A stretch of 64,000 nucleotides of DNA from Adineta steineri (lineage: Eukaryota; Rotifera; Eurotatoria; Adinetida; Adinetidae): the NCBI GenBank assembly GCA_905250115.1, contig CAJNOI010000017.1, positions 200,685-264,684 on the forward strand, in the 5' to 3' direction. The translations under genes and the position numbers were made by a program. Position 1 is the first letter of the stretch. Each line of letters begins with the position of its first letter. Below are positions 12,412-27,617 of this stretch, piece by piece. A model generated the notes under the pieces. That model was not told the DNA's origin and searched no databases. It saw only the letters and a list, made by a program, of their open reading frames with translations.

Positions 12412-14069
12412 ATGCCAAAACCAAGTCGATCACCATTTTATTTCTATGCTACTGAATATCGAAATCGTCAATGTTCTCGTGGTCAACGAATGAATATTAA
12501 TGAAGCAATCAATGCATGTTATGATGATTGGAAAGCTTTATCAGAAATCGATAAAGAACCATATAAAAATCAATATGAAGAATGGCGTATACAATATCGA
12601 GTCAATCCTGAATCAGTAAATACGTCCAATCAACATACAAACCGTAAAAAAGAAATTTCCAATGAGAAAATTCTTAGTGACCGTGATATACCATGTGAAG
12701 AATTAAAAAGACATTATGATCGTTTTAGTTTAGAACGAAACTTTCTAGCATGTGAATATTTACCACTTGATAAAAGTGAATTATTATCAATGCCAATTTA
12801 TATAATAAATTTTCAAGTTTTCTGTAAAGTTGATGAAGAAGATGGAGGTCAATTTATTCCAGCAGAAATGTGTATTTTACGTGTAAGAGAACAAAATACA
12901 TATATTAGATGTTTTATTTTCTCTCTTGCTTTAGTATACATTAAATGATGGTGTAACAGTATATAGACAAAAGTTTATAAAACCGGAACAAATTCCTATG
13001 GGTTATATGTCATCATGTTTAGAACATGCAAAAGAAACTCATGAAATTCCAATAAGAGACTTTTGTGAAGCAACAGAGAATTATAAATTAATTTATCAAG
13101 AATTAAAATCTTTTCTATTTCCAACTATAATAAATCAAGCAAATAATATGTTAGATGATGATGATCGAACACGTCGTAGATATCTTCGATTAACTCGTCC
13201 ATGTATTTTTTATCCTGCAATAGAATATGAACAAACCATTAAAATAATCGATTGGTTACAAGAAAAAGCAGAAGGTTAATCAGGATAAAAACTAATAAAA
13301 TAATAATAATGTATTTTTTTATTTTCTATATCAAAAATAGGAAGAAAGCCAACGAATGATACACGTTTTGTTCATCTTGCAAGTATTGAATCATTAATAA
13401 TGGTTTTAGCTAAATTAAGAAAACAAGAAGTATCACGTGATGATATGAATAAAACATTTCAAAATGCATCGTATTCATTTTTAATTGAAGAACGTTGTCC
13501 ATATCATTTTCAATTAGGAATAAGTCATTGTTCTGTTGCGCGATGTCATGCAGCAGCAAAACTTATTTCAGCTTATTTAAATCAATTATATGTCCCTGAA
13601 AAACCGATAATAACACCAGTAATGACAGATAAATCTTCGCCTTTTTCATATACAAGTCAATCATTAAGTAATTCAAGAAGCAATAGTTCTATTGGACGAC
13701 ACCAATCAATATCAACAAGGTATACTATTTATTTAAAATTACACAACACAATGACTTTATATATATATTTCTAGACTTAGAACAACACCTCAACAATTGA
13801 TATCAAATCAGTGTAATTATGTCGATACCGCTGATTCACTTGCTTCGTCTTATTATCCACCCGAACAGAAAAATCATAATAATGAACAAGTTAAAAAACT
13901 ACAACAACAAAATTTTCATCGTTTACTTTCAAATGCTCAGTCTATGCCATTATCAGATAATAATCCAATAGATAATCCTCAACGTACTATTTTAAATCAA
14001 CGTAAACAAATTTTACTTCAAGCACTTCAAAATATTGATCAACAAATCGAAGAACTTAGTACTGAATAA
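12412..14069 (+). CDS. MAEL: Maelstrom-like protein, copy B
   Basis: Four exons (12412-12882, 12935-13274, 13341-13719, 13775-14069) join in phase to give 494 aa. The N-terminal HMG-box is clearer than in copy A (SPFYFYATEYR, WKALSEIDKEPYK). The MAEL domain shares the block FQVFCKVDEEDGGQFIPAE, the KETHEIP segment and the Glu-Cys-His-Cys pattern EERCPYHFQLGISHC. The C-terminus is Gln/Asn-rich and ends with a probable helix (LLQALQNIDQQIEEL). Copies A and B share domain order but have diverged strongly, so the duplication is not recent. A role in piRNA-directed transposon silencing follows from the family; nothing here shows whether the two copies divide the work. COX5A starts only 97 bp after the stop codon. 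Confidence 0.87.
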
Positions 14070-14166
14070 TAAATTTTATGAGTCTGTCTTTTTTCTTTTT
14101 TCTCTCTCTCTCGTTAAATAACACCTTCGCAATTTTTTTTCGATAAGCATGTAAATATATTTGTAG

Positions 14167-14666
14167 ATGGCTCATCTATTTCGTACAGTTTTTATTCAAT
14201 CATTAAGTAAAACAACACGACCAATGTGGTCAACAGTACAACGAAATATGTCGTCACATAATAAAGAAACTGATGAAGAATTTGATGAACGATGGAAAGC
14301 ATATTTTGATCGACCTAAGATTGATGGTAATTCAATGAAAAATATTATTTAAAGAAAAAATTAATTTCACGTATTTTAGGTTGGGATATTCGACAAGGAA
14401 TAAATCATATGAATCGTCTTGATTTAATTCCTGAACCAGAAATAATCTCAGCTTGTTTACAAGCATGTCGACGTGTTAATGATCATTCATTAGCTGTTCG
14501 ATATTTAGAAACAATTCGTTATAAATCCAATGCTATTTCAAAACAAGTATGGCCATGGATTCTTCAAGAAATTCGCCCAACATTGGATAAAATAGGTGTA
14601 TCAACACCAGAAGATTTAGGTTATGATAAACCTGAATTAGCTTTAAAATCGGTTGATGATATGTAG
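14167..14666 (+). CDS. COX5A: Cytochrome c oxidase subunit 5A
   Basis: Exons 14167-14326 and 14380-14666 join in phase to give 148 aa. This is the nuclear-encoded subunit Va of mitochondrial complex IV. The N-terminus (MAHLFRTVFIQSLSK, then RPMWSTVQR) looks like a mitochondrial presequence. The mature part carries the family blocks EEFDERWKAYFDRP, GINHMNRLDLIPEP, ACRRVNDHSLAVRYLE and STPEDLGYDKPEL. Length and order match animal COX5A. The ATG lies directly after TTTGTAG, which looks like a splice acceptor, and the stop of Maelstrom B is 97 bp upstream. The gene may therefore be the downstream member of a trans-spliced pair, or may have a 5' UTR intron. Confidence 0.95.
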
Positions 14667-16428
14667 AATGAACAATCGAAAAAAGAAACTAATTTACTTT
14701 TCTTTTCCTTTCCCGATAGTTTTCTTTTGAACACAAATATATACATCCTTTTTCTTTTATTTTTCATTTTTGTCTTTATACTTTAACAAATAAAAATTTA
14801 GATTATGTTTCTCTAGATACATGATTTTCAACAAATACAATGCTAAAACTAAACAAAATAAATAGACAGTGATCGATGTTTTTCAAAAATCAAGCAAACA
14901 ATAATATTGAAGAATGAAAATGTATGCGTAAATATTATTGTTGACATCGATGTGCATTAAATCACTTGATTACTTCCGTCGTGTGTATTTCGCTATTGGG
15001 CACACTAGTCATGTAATTGAAGAGAAGTGAAGCGCGACAATCTTTCGTCATTATAATTTTGACTCGAGGCAATAAGGTAAACAAATATGGTACTTAACTA
15101 ACAAGCTTACTAATAAAGATTCTTAATCAGAATAGCGTGATAAATATGATCGTCTCATAATTTATCGACATATCTATAAATCATTTCGTTATATTTCCGT
15201 TTATTAACCGCTGTGTACTTAAAAATACTTTAGGACAAGAAAAAAACAAACGATTTTTTAACAACAAATGAATTTCTTTTTCATTCTTAACGCCGGAGAA
15301 ATATAATGCCATTTAGTGAAGTATTGAAAATGTCTGTAAATTTTCAGAGCGTGCTTGCGACACACATACAATGCGTACTTTTTTTTTAAATTAGAAAAAA
15401 AAATCGAAAGGAAATATTCATTATTTTGTCTATTATATTTAGATTTTAATTCAAATTCATTAATTATTTCAATATGGTTATAATGGATTTAGGTAAATAT
15501 ATCGATATTAAAGCGTATTCATCAGAGGTCGTCATGGGCTGGGACTGGTCATGATTCCCATGGAATGGGATGGGACGAAAAATATGTCCCATGACGACCG
15601 GTGGTATTCATTGTTCGAATTTTCGAACGAAAAGATATACACATACGATATTTTCGATCTGTATGTTTTCTTGAAGAGTTGTCGTTCTTGTATGAGAAAT
15701 TTACCAGGTTTCATATTTTAAAAGATTAAAATATGTCATATGGGATTATTGAAAATAAAAATAAAGAAAAGCCGATTTGATAATTAGATAAAGCGGTTTT
15801 ATTCTATAATTAAAATTTAAATTGAATTTTTTAATTTAAATTTTAATATTATAAGATTAGCTTTGAAAATGATGGTTCTCCTACGCGTATTAGTTAAACA
15901 TAAAATATTTTACGACATGAGAAAGACTTCTATACATTAACATTTAAAAAACATCTTAATCTCACTCATAATTAATTAGCTTGACCTATTCTGTGTACTT
16001 TTTGACTAGTGAGTTCATTTTTTCTTATTCCATGCAATTAAATTAACTACGTGTCTATATTAGTACTCCATAGTAGGGAAAAATGTACTGGAAGTAACGA
16101 TGAACTATTCAAAAAATATCGAAACAGTATGATATAGATGTTTTTTAGTTTTCTATTTGATGTACATATATATATATATATAGATATTATTCAATATAAA
16201 ATATATCCGGAATGATCAATTTTATTGTATGTGTATGTCAGATGATAGATAGACAAACAATGTAGAAGATATATATATGTATATCTATAAGAATTTTTTT
16301 GAAACAACATTGATCATAACCGGAATGAAAATGAGTTCATCTACAGATGAAAAAGAAAAACAATAAAAAATGAATAAATGTTAGCGTATATTAGTATAGT
16401 GTGTAAGCATACACATACACTATTCTTT
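14667..16428. other. Intergenic, 1.76 kb
   Basis: AT-rich with a TA microsatellite near 16165-16190. The only structure seen is the short palindromic element at 15527-15599. No coding gene recognised. Confidence 0.5.
15527..15599. repeat. Short GC-richer palindromic element
   Basis: A perfect 12-bp inverted repeat GGTCGTCATGGG / CCCATGACGACC bounds 73 bp that also contains CCCATGGAATGGG. Base composition differs sharply from the surroundings. It may be a very short MITE; no target duplication is visible. Confidence 0.5.
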
Positions 16429-16963
16429 TTATTTTCCAAGTAAATCATGAAATTCTTCGTATGATATTGATTTGTCATCATTGGTATCAAACATATAAAA
16501 GAGATGTATGTCACTTGGATCCATTCCTGTGTTTACAGGAGAACGACCAAAACGTGGTCGACCAATGATAGCATAATATTCGTGTACCTTAAAATTAAAA
16601 GTTTTTGTTTTATACTAAGATAAATTTTATTTAACCCTTTCCGTCCGGACGTTGCCATATGACAATATTTTACCGTAGGGGGGTACGGTATTTTACAAAC
16701 AGGCGGACGGAAAGGGTTAAATTTATATGAAAACATACAAGTTGTAAATAACGTCTGAGTTCTTCACGAGAATGAAACCGTTCTGGACGTGCTGGTGGTG
16801 CTGAAAAAAAAAGAAAATTTTAAATATTAGATGAAAATATTTAGTTTTTAAATTTACGTGGAACGTCAGTAAAACTCGAAAGTACTCCAGCCGTTTGTAT
16901 AGCAAGAAGAACAAACATAAACCATGATACACGATATCCAAGTTTATCGTTTATAGTAGACAT
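16429..16963 (-). CDS. Neuropeptide F/Y-type prohormone with a C-terminal EF-hand
   Basis: Exons 16963-16858, 16800-16739 and 16587-16429 join in phase to give 108 aa. Residues 14-30 form a signal-peptide-like hydrophobic stretch (FMFVLLAIQTAGVL). Residues about 36-69 fit the NPF signature: a PPPP/RPERF start, EELRRYL helix, then YYAIIGRPRF followed by Gly70-Arg71, the amidation and cleavage signal. In the rest, residues 90-101 (DTNDDKSISYEE) match a canonical EF-hand loop with Asp/Asn/Asp/Ser/Glu ligands, flanked by short helices (IHLFYMF, EFHDLLGK). NPY-family precursors usually end in an unstructured flanking peptide, so the EF-hand is unusual. Intron 2 contains a piggyBac-like MITE. The NPF call rests on the peptide signature; processing is inferred. 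Confidence 0.82.
16631..16720. mobile_element. piggyBac-like MITE in the NPF intron
   Basis: A 90-bp interval starts TTAACCCTTTCCGTCC and ends GGACGGAAAGGGTTAA, a near-perfect palindrome. TTAA targets and CCCTTT ends are the piggyBac signature. It lies wholly within intron 2. Confidence 0.8.
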
Positions 16964-18316
16964 AATTTAGAATTAAATATGAATTTGATGAATGAGATAA
17001 TTGTATTTGTTTTAATAGTAAGAGGATGGATAATGTTTGCCTATCGATGCGTTAGGGACCAAAAAGAATGAGAATGAATGTATATAATCTGAAAATGCTC
17101 TTTAAACAGTGCACATCATAGATGAGAGAGAGAGAGCGAGAGGGAGAGAGAGAGAACGTAAAGAAAATAAGAAGAAGAAAAGAAAGAAGAAGAAGAAGGG
17201 GAAAAAAGTGGTTAATTCTAATAATTTTGAAGAAAATGAGTTCTTATGCATGCTTAAGATTTTTTTTATATTAAGGATTGTTCATCATATTCTCTTTTTT
17301 TTCATTTAATTAATAAATACGCATATACTATCAAATAATCTTTAATTATATATTTCAATTGTTTATTACGAAAGAAAAAAAAACTTCAATATATCTGTTT
17401 TTCTTTGACTATAATTGAATTCATTATTATATAGTAAATAGAATCATTTGATGATTTCTTTTTTTATCTCCTCCTACCTTTATTTATGTTAAGAAAAACG
17501 CAAAATCTTGATTGGTACTTTAATGCTTAACTATTTCTATGTATTTTATCCTCACATGAAACTACGCAAAAAAATCTCTTGACATATCTCTAAAATGAAT
17601 ATGAGAGAAGTCAACACAATGAATAATCATATTTAATAATGTTTTTTTAACTGTTTAATATTGATGACAAATATTTCTTTACGCAAAAAAAAACACACGA
17701 TCAATCTAGTAATGTCTCACGAGAGATTAATACTAATAATAATACATGTACTTCTAGTCAAAGATAAAAACCAATATCTCATGAGATTAAAACACACTCT
17801 TTACTGGATAACTTTAGCTTCCAGGTATAATGAACTTTTAAAAATCAAATGAATCTATTCTTTCTAATACATACTATCATAAGAACACTTCTTGACATAG
17901 GAAACAGACAAACAATAATTTCCTCCACTCTAATTTTATTTCATTTAGCATTCAATATAATACGTATATTTAAAGAAAATTGTTCAAACTGATATAAGGA
18001 CTATATGTTCCTATAGAGTACCAGCTGTTTTATTAATACAATAACGTATCTACGTATAAGCCTGATGTTTTATCATACAATTATGCCATAGTAGGTCATT
18101 GTATGATAAAATAATCATGTTAATTAGTAAATTTAACTAATTATTAAAATAAAAATAGATATACGTAATTTCTAATACACATTAATAATATATGAATTTA
18201 ACAAAGGTTAATATTGTTTAATTTACATGGACTCATATGTACTTAGAAATTATTTTTTTAGATTATCGATTTTTTAATACATTTAGTCAGATATAATTCC
18301 TACTATTTATATACAG
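16964..18316. other. Intergenic, 1.35 kb
   Basis: A GA-rich low-complexity tract lies at about 17122-17215. A short inverted pair (TTTTATCATACAAT / ATTGTATGATAAAA) lies at about 18069-18111. No gene seen. Confidence 0.5.
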
Positions 18317-22115
<3,799 letters not shown>

Positions 22116-22218
22116 ACAAATAAAGATTTATTATGTTTTTTTCCGTTTGTTTTTTGCTTATCTAATATTCAAGTTTTATTTTAAAAATTTTACTAATAAA
22201 AAACAAAAATTATTCCAG

Positions 22219-23139
22219 ATGAATTGGCTAATTGCCGTTTCTATTAGTTGTTGTTGTTCATTATTATTTCTTCGATGGTTATTACGTCGAAAACGATTTA
22301 ATATAAGTGGAAAAACAATTTTAATTACAGGTGCTTCATCAGGTCTTGGTGAAGCATTAGCACGACGACTTTTTAATAAACAATGTCAATTAATTCTTTT
22401 AGCAAGACGCATGGATCGTCTTGAAAATTTATGTCAAGAACTTGTACAATTACATCCATCATATCCAAAACCTAAGACTATTCAAATAGATTTATCAAAT
22501 TTTGAACAAATTACATCTTGTTCATCATTAAATAATATTCTTCAACATGATTCTATCGATTGTTTAATTAATAATGCTGGTATAAGTCAACGTTCATCTG
22601 TACTTGATACATCAATTGATATTGTTAATGATATATTTCGTTTAAATTATTTATCATTAGTTACATTAACAAAATTAGTTTTAACCAAAATTATCGAACG
22701 AAAACAAAAAAATGCAACTATTGTTAATATATCAAGTTTACAAGGTCTTATTGCTGTACCAGACCGTAGTTCTTATGCAGCTTCTAAACATGCAGTACAA
22801 GCATTTAGTGATTCATTAAGAATGGAACTTAAAGAAGAATATTCTGAACAGAATATAAATGTCTGTGTAGTTAGTCCTTCATATATACGAACTGAACTTG
22901 GTCAACAAGCATTTAGTCGAATGAATAAAGATGAAAAATCTGGTGATGATAATATATCAAAAGGATACGAAGCTGATTATGTTGCTGAAAGAATTATTAA
23001 AGCAATAGAATACAGAGAAAATGATGTTGTAATTGCACCATTTGTGCAATATTTAGCAATTTGGTTAAGAAGATTATGGCCAACAGGATATTTTAGAATG
23101 ATGGTAGCAAGGAATAAACGATTAAAAGCTAAAAAATAA
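22219..23139 (+). CDS. Short-chain dehydrogenase/reductase, DHRS7B-like
   Basis: A single exon of 306 aa. The start at 22219 is preferred to 22108, which overlaps the malic enzyme stop. An N-terminal membrane anchor (LIAVSISCCCSLLFLRWLL) is followed by the Rossmann motif TGASSGLG, the NNAG motif, catalytic Ser in VNISSLQG and Tyr/Lys in YAASK. A C-terminal hydrophobic segment (FVQYLAIWLRRLWP) resembles the DHRS7B/DHRS7 group of membrane oxidoreductases. The ATG lies directly after TTATTCCAG, a strong acceptor sequence, only 103 bp after the malic enzyme stop. This fits a downstream gene whose transcript end is made by trans-splicing. The substrate is unknown. Confidence 0.9.
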   Translation: MNWLIAVSISCCCSLLFLRWLLRRKRFNISGKTILITGASSGLGEALARRLFNKQCQLILLARRMDRLENLCQELVQLHPSYPKPKTIQIDLSNFEQITSCSSLNNILQHDSIDCLINNAGISQRSSVLDTSIDIVNDIFRLNYLSLVTLTKLVLTKIIERKQKNATIVNISSLQGLIAVPDRSSYAASKHAVQAFSDSLRMELKEEYSEQNINVCVVSPSYIRTELGQQAFSRMNKDEKSGDDNISKGYEADYVAERIIKAIEYRENDVVIAPFVQYLAIWLRRLWPTGYFRMMVARNKRLKAKK

Positions 23140-23340
23140 TGTAATTTTATTAATCTTGTTTGTTTTCTTTCATCAAGATTTAATAAATTCTTTTTTATAA
23201 TGGAAATTTGTTGAATTACTTTAAGTATAATTAAATTTTAGGTACAAAATTTTTCGAAATCACTACAGGGTTTCGAGAATTTAACACATTCTAACTTAAA
23301 AATTCTGCAATTAATAAAATTTTACTAAGAAAATACCAAT

Positions 23341-23477
23341 TAGGGGCGGATGCCCGTACACCTCCCTTGGCCAAAAAATATTTGAAGAAGGGTACTGCTA
23401 AAGAACCTTGTCACAAAACAAAAAAACTATTTTTCCGCTGGTATGCACCCCATGCAAAATTCCTGGCTACACCCCTG
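23341..23477. mobile_element. hAT-like MITE
   Basis: The ends TAGGGGCGGATGCC and GGCTACACCCCTG are partly inverted. Flanks ATACCAAT (23333-23340) and ATACCCAT (23478-23485) match at 7 of 8 positions. It is 137 bp, degraded and non-coding. Confidence 0.65.
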
Positions 23478-23739
23478 ATACCCATAAACGTTTACAATAG
23501 ATTCTTAAAAAAAATTTAAAATAAGGGAAGGATTTATTCTCCAAAACAGTTAGAATTTTTTAAAATTCTTTTGTTACAGTTTCTATCACTAAGCAATTAG
23601 TATATCTATCGTGAAGCATCATTGTAAAAAAACTCATCATATGTATAGAAAAGATGCTCTAAATAATTTCAAAAGATGAGATTTTTTATTTTTGAGAATA
23701 GAATATTTTTTATCCTATAAAAGATAGTTTTAATCAATA

Positions 23740-24006
23740 GAGGACGAGGGCAGATAAGGCCGTTTACCTGTACTTCAAAATATTTCGGCTTCTTGTGTTG
23801 AAATCAAGTAACGGATGTCTTCTGATGATATTCCAATGGTTAGTTTTGCTATAGCTGTCAATCGAGGGCGTAGATGGAAAAATCGATTCAGACCTGTTGC
23901 AAAACTAACCACTGGAATATCATCAGAAGATATCCATTACTTGATTTCAACACAAGAAACCGAGATATTTCGGAGGGCGGCAAAACGGCCTTATCCAGCC
24001 TCATCG
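23740..24006. mobile_element. Foldback element with 105-bp arms
   Basis: The left arm (23740-23848) and right arm (23900-24006) are inverted copies, differing at scattered positions, around a loop of about 50 bp. Shared blocks include TTCTTGTGTTGAAATCAAGT and TCTTCTGATGATATTCCA. GC content is above the surroundings. No target duplication could be fixed. Confidence 0.8.
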
Positions 24007-24412
24007 TTTAATTCTTCTTGGATATATTTTGAGGGATACGATCCATACCAACTCAATATAGAAGAATCTCATTACTTATTGTTTCGATCTCTGAAATATT
24101 TCATATCTTATTGAGAACAATGATTGATTTAGTTTTCTTCAAAACTTTTCACTTAGATTTGAACAAGTTATCTTTTCTCTGATATAAAATCAATAATATA
24201 TTTAAAGTACATGTTCTTCTAGGAATTAAACAGATAGATAAAATAAAATCTACTACTAAGAATACAAAGAAATATAAACATATCTACAATTGAACTCGTT
24301 TATCACAAAGTGACAATGATGTATGATTTTATTCATACATGATAGTAATTGTTAGTTTTTGTTTTCATAAAACAAAATAATCTGACTGAATCGAAGAGAT
24401 AAATAGATGAAA

Positions 24413-26413
24413 TTAAAATTCAGTTATTATTTGAGTTATTTGTGAACATAATTGTTGTAAATCTTGACTTTTAGAAGTAAGACTATGATTAAAATCATTC
24501 GTTTTTAGTTCAAATAGATCACGAAGACGTACTAATTGTTGAATATTTCGATTTGATGAACGAGAAGATGTTCCATTTAGATTTGAATCTTGTAATGTAC
24601 GTTTTTGTAATTCATTACGAAGATCTTGATTAATTGTTTCAGTTTTCTATAAATATTTACATAAAAATTAAAATATAAAAAAAAGAAAGTAAATTTCCTA
24701 AACATACAATCAAACGATCTTTTAATGAATGAATTTGTTTAGTATAATGTTGAGCTTGATTTTCAAGTTGAAGAATTTTCTAAAAAAAATAAAATAAAAT
24801 AAAATGTTAAAAAAGTAGATATGACAAATACTTGTTCGTGTTCTTTACGACATAGATCAGCATTTTTCATTCCTTTTGTTTCATTCACTTGTTCATCGCT
24901 TGCTGAACGACGATTAAAGACCTAATATATAAACATAGATAGATCACTTGAATCTATTCAAGGTAAAAGATTTTGGTTACAGCATTTCATTCTTGATTAT
25001 AAGCATAAGATTGACGTATATAATGGCATTTTATAGTGTATATGTCAATCTAATGTTCATAACGAATACATTCTTTTTCAAATCGAACAAGATGCTTTAA
25101 TAAAAATCATATAATCAATGATTTATCGATTATGATTTCTTTGTCAATAAATATGTGGAAAGGAATCAACAACTCAGAAAAAAAGGACGTTATAGTTTGA
25201 CTGTAAAAAGCTCATGAAGACAAATTATTTTTAAGCTTTTGTTCAATATACTAAGACATTTTTTTACTAGGATCGATTTCTTAAGTCATTTTTTTACCAT
25301 TTGTCTTAAACGAGAACATTCATCTCGATAAAAATGTAATTGTTTTTTCCATTCTTCAACATTTGCATGACTTTCTTGTAATGCTGTCGTTAATTTTACA
25401 TTATTATTACGTAATATTTCTAATTCTTCTTGCCAACTTTTTACATTATTTGAACTAAATATATATATATTAAACTATGTTTAACAATCATTTTTCAAAT
25501 ATTTTACCTTTGTACAAGTGCAAGTTTAAGATGAGCATTTTCTTTTTTTAATTCTAATGAATGATCGAATTCATTTGATTGAATTGACCAACCTATTTCT
25601 GACTAAAACAAAAAAATTTATTCATATAAAATAAATAAAAATATTTTGGTCAAGTTAAGTGAGCTCCAAATTTCAAGTTTTCTGACAAATTGCAGCTTAT
25701 AACTGTGTGCTTTTTTTTCTTCAGCATTCGCCAGTCGACTCAGCATAGTCCACAGTATGTATTAGAGCAATCAAAATTCAGGTGGAGTTTTTCGCGACAA
25801 CTTAGATATCCGTAAACTCAAAATTTAGAGCACACTTAGCTTGATCAAATATTTTATACATGAGATATTCGTTTAGTATTAACACTTCGACTTCGTAGTG
25901 CATGTTTAGCTGCTTGTTTTATTGTAATAAATTTATTGATAAACTAAAAGAAAAATTAAAGAATAACAACTATTTTAATTCAATCTACTTTTGTTAAATC
26001 ATTTTCATTTGCAAATCCTAAACCATACACTTGATTTGCTTTTGAATCAACCCATTGACAAAATTTTTGAGATGTTTTTGTAAAATTCATTCGATTAGTA
26101 ATTATTGTATTAATAAATACTTTCGCACCATCAACAGATAAAATACGATATACATGTTTTAATGAATCATGAAATATTTGTACATTTACTAATTGAAAAT
26201 AAATCAATTTCTTATATTTAGATATATATATATATAGATTAATATCATACCGGCATTTGTTGATAATTGAATCCAATATTTTCGTGTATCAGGATCAACT
26301 TGAAATATATGTGCTTTACATGTATATAGAGGAGCTTGTTGACTAAAAAAAAAAGATTATTTGAAAATTAAAAGAGTCAGTTTTTACCCTATATTTGTAG
26401 TAATGAGATGCAT
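24413..26413 (-). CDS. HOMER: Homer-family scaffold protein
   Basis: Nine exons on the minus strand (26413-26388, 26342-26251, 26188-25989, 25943-25860, 25602-25508, 25454-25298, 24921-24832, 24779-24708, 24646-24413) give 349 aa with consistent phases. Residues about 1-115 are an EVH1/WH1 domain ([38 protein letters not shown]). A long coiled coil follows ([48 protein letters not shown]), as in long Homer isoforms. Homer binds Pro-rich motifs in glutamate and ryanodine receptors and Shank and tetramerises through its coiled coil. Length matches the family. Intron 4 contains a Mutator-like MITE. The first exon is only 26 nt and starts at the ATG at 26413. Confidence 0.92.
25648..25846. mobile_element. 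Mutator-like MITE in Homer intron 4
   Basis: A 199-bp element has ends GGTCAAGTTAAGTGAGCTCC and AGCACACTTAGCTTGATC, inverted, flanked by a perfect 9-bp duplication AAATATTTT (25639-25647 and 25847-25855). It is the intact relative of 8867-9213. Confidence 0.9.
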
Positions 26414-27617
26414 ATTTAATTATCTGTTGGTGAACTTTTCATCGTGTAACGAAATTGAAAGGAAGAAAAGATTAATGTAACGAAAGAGAACAAGAACTTT
26501 TCGAATGTATACATATATATATATATATATATGGGTATAGTCTGTGTATAACGTATTCAATATATAAATAAACATTGCTTTAAGCATGAACAGAAAAGGA
26601 GAGAAATTGGATCTCAAGTGAACTGAGCTATACGATGATCCTTTTTAGCTTTTATTGTTTCGATAATGCTTGGAGTTAACGAAATAAGTTATATCATTTT
26701 GATCGCATGAATACAAAAATAAATTTTGTTCAAAAGGTGTAATGGAATCACTAATTTTTTTCACTTCAATAAATTGAATTGAAAGTGTAAAAGGTTGGAG
26801 CATCCTATATATCATAAAATTTCTTTCACAATTGAAATATAGACTTGTGATGGAATCAATAAAAATCGACCTTAATTTTAACTGTTATGTGAACCGTTCA
26901 AAATGATATGGATGTTTTCAACAACATTTATTTCTTCATATTTACATAGAAAAAAAATATCTGACAACATTCTTTCGATGATTTTATGCGTACATGGTAA
27001 ACTGATCGTATAGATGATTGTCATAATTCTCAATATTAATCATATGTACTTTTGTATTAGTAGACTATATATATATATGACCTTGTCGTTCATGGACTTT
27101 ACAAAAAAATAAATTCAAGTTTTGTTATTTATATGAGAAGTAGGAAAGAGAATAAAGCAACAGCCGGTGTCGATTCCATCATAAAAACAGCATTGCTTGT
27201 CTACTTTTTTTTTTGCACGTTCTTTTTATTGCCACTCATTCATTGTATGAAATAATGCAAACATAAAATCACGCATCATACTGGCATCAATCAATTCTTG
27301 ACGAAAAGTTATTTAAATCCAATTCAATGACAACTACACCCTTTTATACTAGACATAGCTGGTGGTAGTTATAGTATATATTCAAAGTAAATCAATTGTG
27401 TATGTCTTTTCTTTATGAGAAAAAAAATGATCAAAATCGATATATTTTTTTATATTCTATTAAAAAGTATCGTAAACATTTACTGAATAAGATCTTGTCT
27501 GAGGTATAGATTTTCTAATAGCTACTATTAAAATTATTGCTGCAAAAAAAAACATCTGTTGCACATATAAACTTAGTTGAATATCTTTAGGTATGTGCAG
27601 TAGTGCAAATAATATTA
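26414..27617. other. Intergenic between divergent genes
   Basis: AT-rich, with TA microsatellites near 26510-26530 and 27068-27078. It should hold promoters for both the Homer and FN3-like genes, but no element is clear. Confidence 0.5.

Larger units (their letters stand above)
23140..24412. other. Intergenic between convergent genes, with two transposon remnants
   Basis: Contains the MITE at 23341-23477 and the large foldback at 23740-24006. An open frame at 23815-24114 is a by-product of the foldback arms, not a gene. Confidence 0.6.

Noticed and set aside
16533-16941. Two minus-strand ORFs of 67 and 72 codons over the NPF gene
   Set aside because: They are in other frames than the spliced NPF model and read through its introns and MITE.
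23815-24114. 99-codon ORF
   Set aside because: It runs through the arms and loop of the foldback element and has no protein-like features.
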